NCBI GenBank assembly: GCA_030512295.1
Contig: JAULSR010000007.1
Span: 62,001-126,000 of the forward strand
Origin: Bombardia bombarda
Taxonomy: Eukaryota > Ascomycota > Sordariomycetes > Sordariales > Lasiosphaeriaceae
DNA: 64,000 nucleotides
Reading direction: 5' to 3'
The notes below the pieces were generated by a model that saw nothing but the letters and a program-made list of their open reading frames with translations, was not told where the DNA came from and searched no databases. The translations under genes and the position numbers were made by a program. Shown piece by piece: positions 59,801 through 64,000 of this stretch. How positions within the stretch are numbered: position 1 is the first letter of the stretch; each line of letters begins with the position of its first letter.

Positions 59801-60327
59801 GAGAAGTTCCTTGGTATCACGCTGTTTGCTCTTGTGCCGAACACGACCGAGTTTTTGGTAAGCTTTTTTGAATTCCATGTTGGCCGCTGCTGAATGGGCA
59901 ACTTCACTAACATCTTTGACAGAACGCCATCTCGTTTGCCATGAACGGCAATATCGCACTCTCCATGGAGATCGGTTCAGCCTATGCCCTCCAGGTTTGC
60001 CTGCTCCAGATTCCCGCCTTGGTCTTGTTCTCGGCCATTTATCCTCTCGACATTCCTATCCAAGACCTCGGGCGCTACACATTTACACTTCTCTTCCCGC
60101 AGTGGGACATGGTGACGGTCATTTTGTGCGTCTTCCTGCTCAGTTACATGTACGGCGAGGGCAAGAGCAACTACTTCAAGGGCAGTATTCTGCTGCTCAG
60201 CTATCTTGTTGTTATTACTGGGTATTACTTTAGCGGCTTTGGAACGGGCCTTGACGGTGGTGATGGCGAGGCTAGTCGGTTTGACACGATGAGCAACGAT
60301 GGTCAGTGGATCAAACATGGTGCTTGA
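56808..60327 (+). CDS. Vnx1-like vacuolar monovalent cation/H+ exchanger, apparently frameshifted
   Basis: Probable vacuolar-membrane antiporter of the CaCA superfamily, related to yeast Vnx1, exchanging Na+/K+ (or Ca2+) for protons. Exons 56808-56970, 57061-59857 and 59923-60327, with a CACTAAC branch site in the last intron. Seen: a long acidic, Arg-rich N-terminal domain, a two-helix segment after HPFGIRLWKPALY, several membrane helices, a first exchanger repeat (GAAINAFFSTIVEVFLYCIALQ), a Cys-rich luminal loop (TCQDC, CRRC), a disordered loop, and a second repeat (ALVPNTTEFLNAISFAMNGNIALSMEIGSAYALQV). At a seven-G run (59661-59667) the frame breaks. One extra base would link GHGG to HDAPNWSRLKSAIILMGATVLYAII and give a 1121-aa family-length protein. 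As written, translation stops at 59783 and the second repeat is lost. A sequence error is more likely than a real null. Confidence 0.88.
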
Positions 60328-60823
60328 GGGTGATGGGAGCGTATGTGTATATGTTGTATTGCTGGTGGTGCAGCGGGCGACACGCAGGGACTGGTAGTGT
60401 CAATGTCGCCTGTGGGCGTGGGTGTGTGGGGCCTGATAATGGGACATCGAATGAAGTTTGGCGAAACCTGGTTTGGAGGAAAGCAGGTCATTAGTAATAT
60501 ATGGATGGGTAGCACTGCTTAGTTATCACGTGTGTGTGGAAGAAGGACGGTGGCGGAATCATTGTCATGAATGGGACTGGCTGTGTATGCTTGCCTTTCT
60601 ATCCTTTTCTTTTTGTTATGCATCGGCAGAGATACTGCCTTGGTGTGGTTTTGGCTGGGTGGGTTTCGGAGACACGTACACACACACACACACACAGATA
60701 GCATGCGATACATATGGCTGCTTACCAAATCAGTTGGTAGAAAATTTCCTGCCTACCTAGTCCTCTAAAGTTTCAACCATCATTACAATTATTACATGTC
60801 GAAATATAAAATTGACATCAGCT
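60328..60823. other. Short intergenic region between convergent genes
   Basis: 3' flanks of the exchanger (+) and the CorA-like gene (-). A (CA)n run lies at about 60678-60696. Nothing else is recognisable. Confidence 0.55.
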
Positions 60824-62938
60824 TTATCCCACCTTCCTCCCCCCATTTGCACCCAAACCACCTCCAACTCCCATACCAGCAGCACTGACACTCCCACCGC
60901 CCATCCCAATCATACTCTCCTCATCCATTCTCGACAAACCCATCTCACTCCACGCTGCCTCCTTTTTCATCATCCTGTCTTTTTCCTTGTTCTCGGCGCG
61001 CAAACGCGTCCTGGTAGTCAGATGCCAGGCGCCGACCACGACACCCGTCAGTGCCACGGCTATGACGACAAATATCCAAAAGTAGCTCGAGATGATGGAC
61101 TCGCCTTCCCCTGCGTCCCAAGTAAAGAAGGTGGTGGAGAATATTGACTGGCAGAGAGAGATTTATCAGTATGGAAGATAAAACGAATAAACAAGTTTGC
61201 TGCTGCTGCTGCTACTTACCGCAACAGTGGATAACGGCAAAAATATCATGGTCAACAACGCAATGGACCGCATCTGGGAACTGTCCCGCCTCATGTCCTG
61301 CGACAGGCCCGTGTTGGTGCGGGCCAGCTCTGTGTTGACGCGGGAAAGCCGCAGGTTGGTCTGGTTGTCCTGGCGGGCAAAGTGGTTCCACACCGTCTGC
61401 ATCGTCAGCGACATGTTGTCCGTCACCATGTTGCAGTCCATGATCTTGTCGTCGAGCTCGTACGCGACATCCGCCAGTCTTGCCCGGATCTGCCTCCCCG
61501 CCCTCTCCCACTTCCATAGCCGGGCTTCGTCTCTTTGCCCTTTGAAGCTCATGCTTGAACTTGAGCCTTTGTGTACGAGCGACAGGCCGTAGTTCTTGGG
61601 CTTGTAGTCGTTGTAATTGCTTGAAAACTCAGGAGAGCTTTGAGATATTTGGGGCTGGTAGGAGGCTAGTGATCGCTCTGCTGCCCTCGTGCTATCCGCC
61701 ATCTTGTCCAGCTGCCGCTTCACAGCGCGGACTTGGTTTACCAGCTCGCGGGACCGGTAGCTGGACTTGAGAAATGTGGTCATGCGCGCCTTGTCCATAT
61801 CGAGATCCAACTCCCTGTCTGAGGAGCCCTTGAGGGCGAAGTGGTCGAGGAGGTCTTCGACGGCACCGCCGAGGCGGACCCGCTCCAGTTCAAATAATAG
61901 GCCCGGGAGTAGTAACGGGTGGTTGTAGTTCAGGTCACACGCTTCGATGCGTTTGGTAATCTCTCGTTTTTGACGGTCGTTGCAGCCATAGACGATGGCC
62001 ACGCTGAAGCCGGACGAGGGGAAGAATGTGGATGAGAGTGCGAGGTCGTCTTCTATTTGCGACGATGTCCGCGCTGTACACGCTATGAGGGCTGTTAGCT
62101 GGGGGTGGCTTCTTGAAGCCTCCAAATTCAGAAACATACTGATCAAGGGACCTCCTCCTTCATCGATCATATCCCCCTCGCCAGAATGATATTGGCAAGA
62201 AAAGTAGCATATCTCTCTCCCTATCGTCCGTGTGATCCTAGGGTGTATACTAAAGTCCTGTACAAAACGGGAGAAGACACTCAGCTCAAAGGGAAGATAG
62301 CGTACTGGCGATTGTGTGTCCTCAAAGATAGGATCTGCCCTGCTACAAAGGCTATTTTATACCACGTTAGTTAGCAACAACAGGTCGTGTATAGCTGGGT
62401 TCATTTGGACATAATTCCATACATAACACATAGACCAGATGGCCGTGCCTCAGATTGGAGGACCGAGGTCTGTATAGGGTAGATCTGTTAGTATTTTGTC
62501 TTCATTCTTTCGTGGATATACAGATGGTGATAATGAAGGAGGTGGATGGACTTGCATTTTCAAGCCAACTCGACCAGTCGCTTTTCTTATTACTCAGGTT
62601 TTGCCGCTCGAACTTGATTTTCTAAAGGCGAGACATATGTTAGTCACGGTGCTATATACATCGCTTCATCATAATCCTGCCTCATGAACCTGGAGCTTGG
62701 TCACTATGGTCGTCTCTCCCCGGAAGCCGAACTTAAAGTTTGAAAAGTCATGGTCGGACCATTCTAGCGAGGTGCGATCAAAGTCCATCTCGGTCAATTG
62801 ACCTTGTTGTATATAAAGTCGACTCAATCGGTAATGGGGCATTAAGAGTGGTAGAGGAAGAATGAGTCGGTGTTGGACGTAACTGGGGTCGGGTAGACGT
62901 GTGATGTAGTCGGAAAGAAAGACGAAATGAAATTCCAT
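60824..62938 (-). CDS. CorA-like two-helix membrane protein (fungal, function unknown)
   Basis: Belongs to the fungal CorA-like group: a large soluble N-terminal part followed by helices and two C-terminal membrane segments. Role unknown; the Mg2+-channel GMN motif is not visible. Model: 62938-62690, 62621-62556, 62469-62423, 62351-61220 and 61147-60824, about 605 aa. Seen: the soluble part LPFELSVFSRFVQDFSIHPRITRTIGREICYFSCQYHSG, a long coiled region with repeated Arg/Asn (NHFARQDNQTNLRLSRVNTELARTNTGLS) leading into TM1 (IALLTMIFLPLSTVASIFSTTFF), the short loop TWDAGEGESI, TM2 (YFWIFVVIAVALTGVVVGAW) and a charged, Gly-rich tail. Intron 2 (62555-62470) is best explained as GC-AG: its donor reads GCAAGT, it has a CTAAC branch site, and no GT donor restores frame. 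The start is uncertain: in-frame ATGs also lie at 63073 and 62788. Confidence 0.7.
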
Positions 62939-64000
62939 CGAGTCCCGACGATTTCCATCCAGAGCCTTGGATTTGATTGGCAGCAGGCATCGGGCGGGAG
63001 TAGCTTGGCGCTGCGCCCCCCTGGGCATAGACCTGAAAAATGCAAATCGGTCACACCAAATGAGGAGTTGCATATAGCGGATACAAGATCTACCAAACCG
63101 CCCCCCCCCCTTTGTTTGTTCCCCTTTTCCCAGATCAAAGTAAATAAATATTAAAAAGAAAGCTTAAACAGAATAGAGTATATGTTCTAAGAATATCTTT
63201 TCCCAAACACCCCCTGAACTCTACCCCAAACATCGACACTGCAGAATGCCACCGTCTTTTAATGGTCTTTTTCTCCATCTTCTCCAACTGCATAAGACGA
63301 GTCGGTGTACGTATAACTGCGCAGGAATGCAATGTAACCGTCTACGGATGGATAGGCAGGGTAATGCCTCATATGCATGCAGGCTGAACCCCAGGCGAAA
63401 TCAATCTCACAGAAAAACGGGGTTATCGGCTAGTTGGATCAAACCAGATACCGCCACGGGTCTTCCTTGTCCCCGCCGAACAACGTGGTGTTCAGCATCC
63501 CACCTCACAAATCTTGAAATGATTGGACATGCGATGATTTTGGGCCCAAGTAGTCGAGTGGGCCATCCGACACTCGTTCTACAGGCCCATTTCTCGCCGA
63601 ACAGACCTAATATAGATGAACGAACCCGATCCCCTTTTGCGCGATGCGGTAGAACTAAGTAGGTAGTACCCAATATCTGTAGTAATACGTCAAACTGGAA
63701 CCCTGTGATGTTCGCTGCCCTGCTTTGAAGAAAAGGGGGGGTTTTTTTTTTTTGCTCCGGTTCTGCTTGGCCGGATTTGATGCTAGACCTAGAATAGACA
63801 CTGATTCATTCATTATTCACTGATCTATCCCACCGCCTTTTCGACCAAATGCATGCCATCATCACTATGATACAGTAGTCCCTTACCGCCAGGTCAAAAT
63901 TAGAGATAAAGAGCTCAGTGCCAGGTGAGGGGATTGGAATTGTCTAGTTGCCAGTCAGCACATCACTGCCTCCTCCACCACCACCGCCACCGCCACCGTA
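62939..64000. other. Right flank, upstream of the CorA-like gene
   Basis: Promoter side of the CorA-like gene up to the end of the window. It contains C- and T-rich runs (63103-63112 and 63742-63751) and a CCACCG-type run at the very end (63970-64000) that could begin another gene beyond the window. No supportable gene lies inside. Confidence 0.45.

Noticed and set aside
61197..61217. CTG repeat near the CorA-like gene as coding poly-residue tract
   Set aside because: It lies just inside intron 4 of that gene, next to the GTAAGT donor.

Overview
This window looks like nuclear DNA of a filamentous ascomycete (Pezizomycotina, probably Sordariomycetes). The signs are short GT-AG introns of about 55-100 nt, long intergenic spaces rich in CCTACC/ACCTAGGT motifs, and typical fungal families: Zn2Cys6 regulator, hybrid PKS-NRPS, EDC4-like decapping scaffold, Vnx1-like exchanger. 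The species is inferred only at this level. All gene models were spliced by hand from frame, splice-site and branch-point evidence.

Layout. 1-13 kb holds housekeeping-type genes: a cysteine-motif protein of unknown function (+), a 1774-aa EDC4-like WD40 scaffold (-) and a small membrane protein (+), then a gene-poor stretch with tRNA-like and transposon-like debris. 14.3-43.3 kb is a secondary-metabolite region: Zn2Cys6 regulator (-, broken by one apparent missing base), SnoaL/NTF2-like protein (+), MFS exporter (-), trans-acting enoyl reductase (+), 2OG-Fe(II) oxygenase (+), cytochrome P450 (-) and a 4008-aa PKS-NRPS (+). After a 5.6-kb gene desert, 48.8-63 kb returns to conserved genes: tyrosine phosphatase with a rhodanese-like domain (+), proteasome ATPase Rpt6 (-), Vnx1-like vacuolar cation/H+ exchanger (+, also with one apparent missing base) and a CorA-like two-helix membrane protein (-) with a probable GC-AG intron.

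How the cluster should work. The PKS half (KS-AT-DH-MT-KR-ACP) has no ER domain, and the separate reductase resembles the LovC/TenC/ApdC type that works in trans. The NRPS half (C-A-T-R*) should add one amino acid and release the product through a Dieckmann-cyclase-like terminal domain, giving a tetramic-acid-type core. The P450 and 2OG oxygenase are tailoring candidates and the MFS protein an export candidate. Three features make this synthase unusual: the C-methyltransferase SAM loop is degenerate (the chain is probably unmethylated), the adenylation domain has Asn where the amino-group-binding Asp normally sits, and the terminal domain has YxxxR instead of YxxxK. The product is not identifiable from sequence alone.
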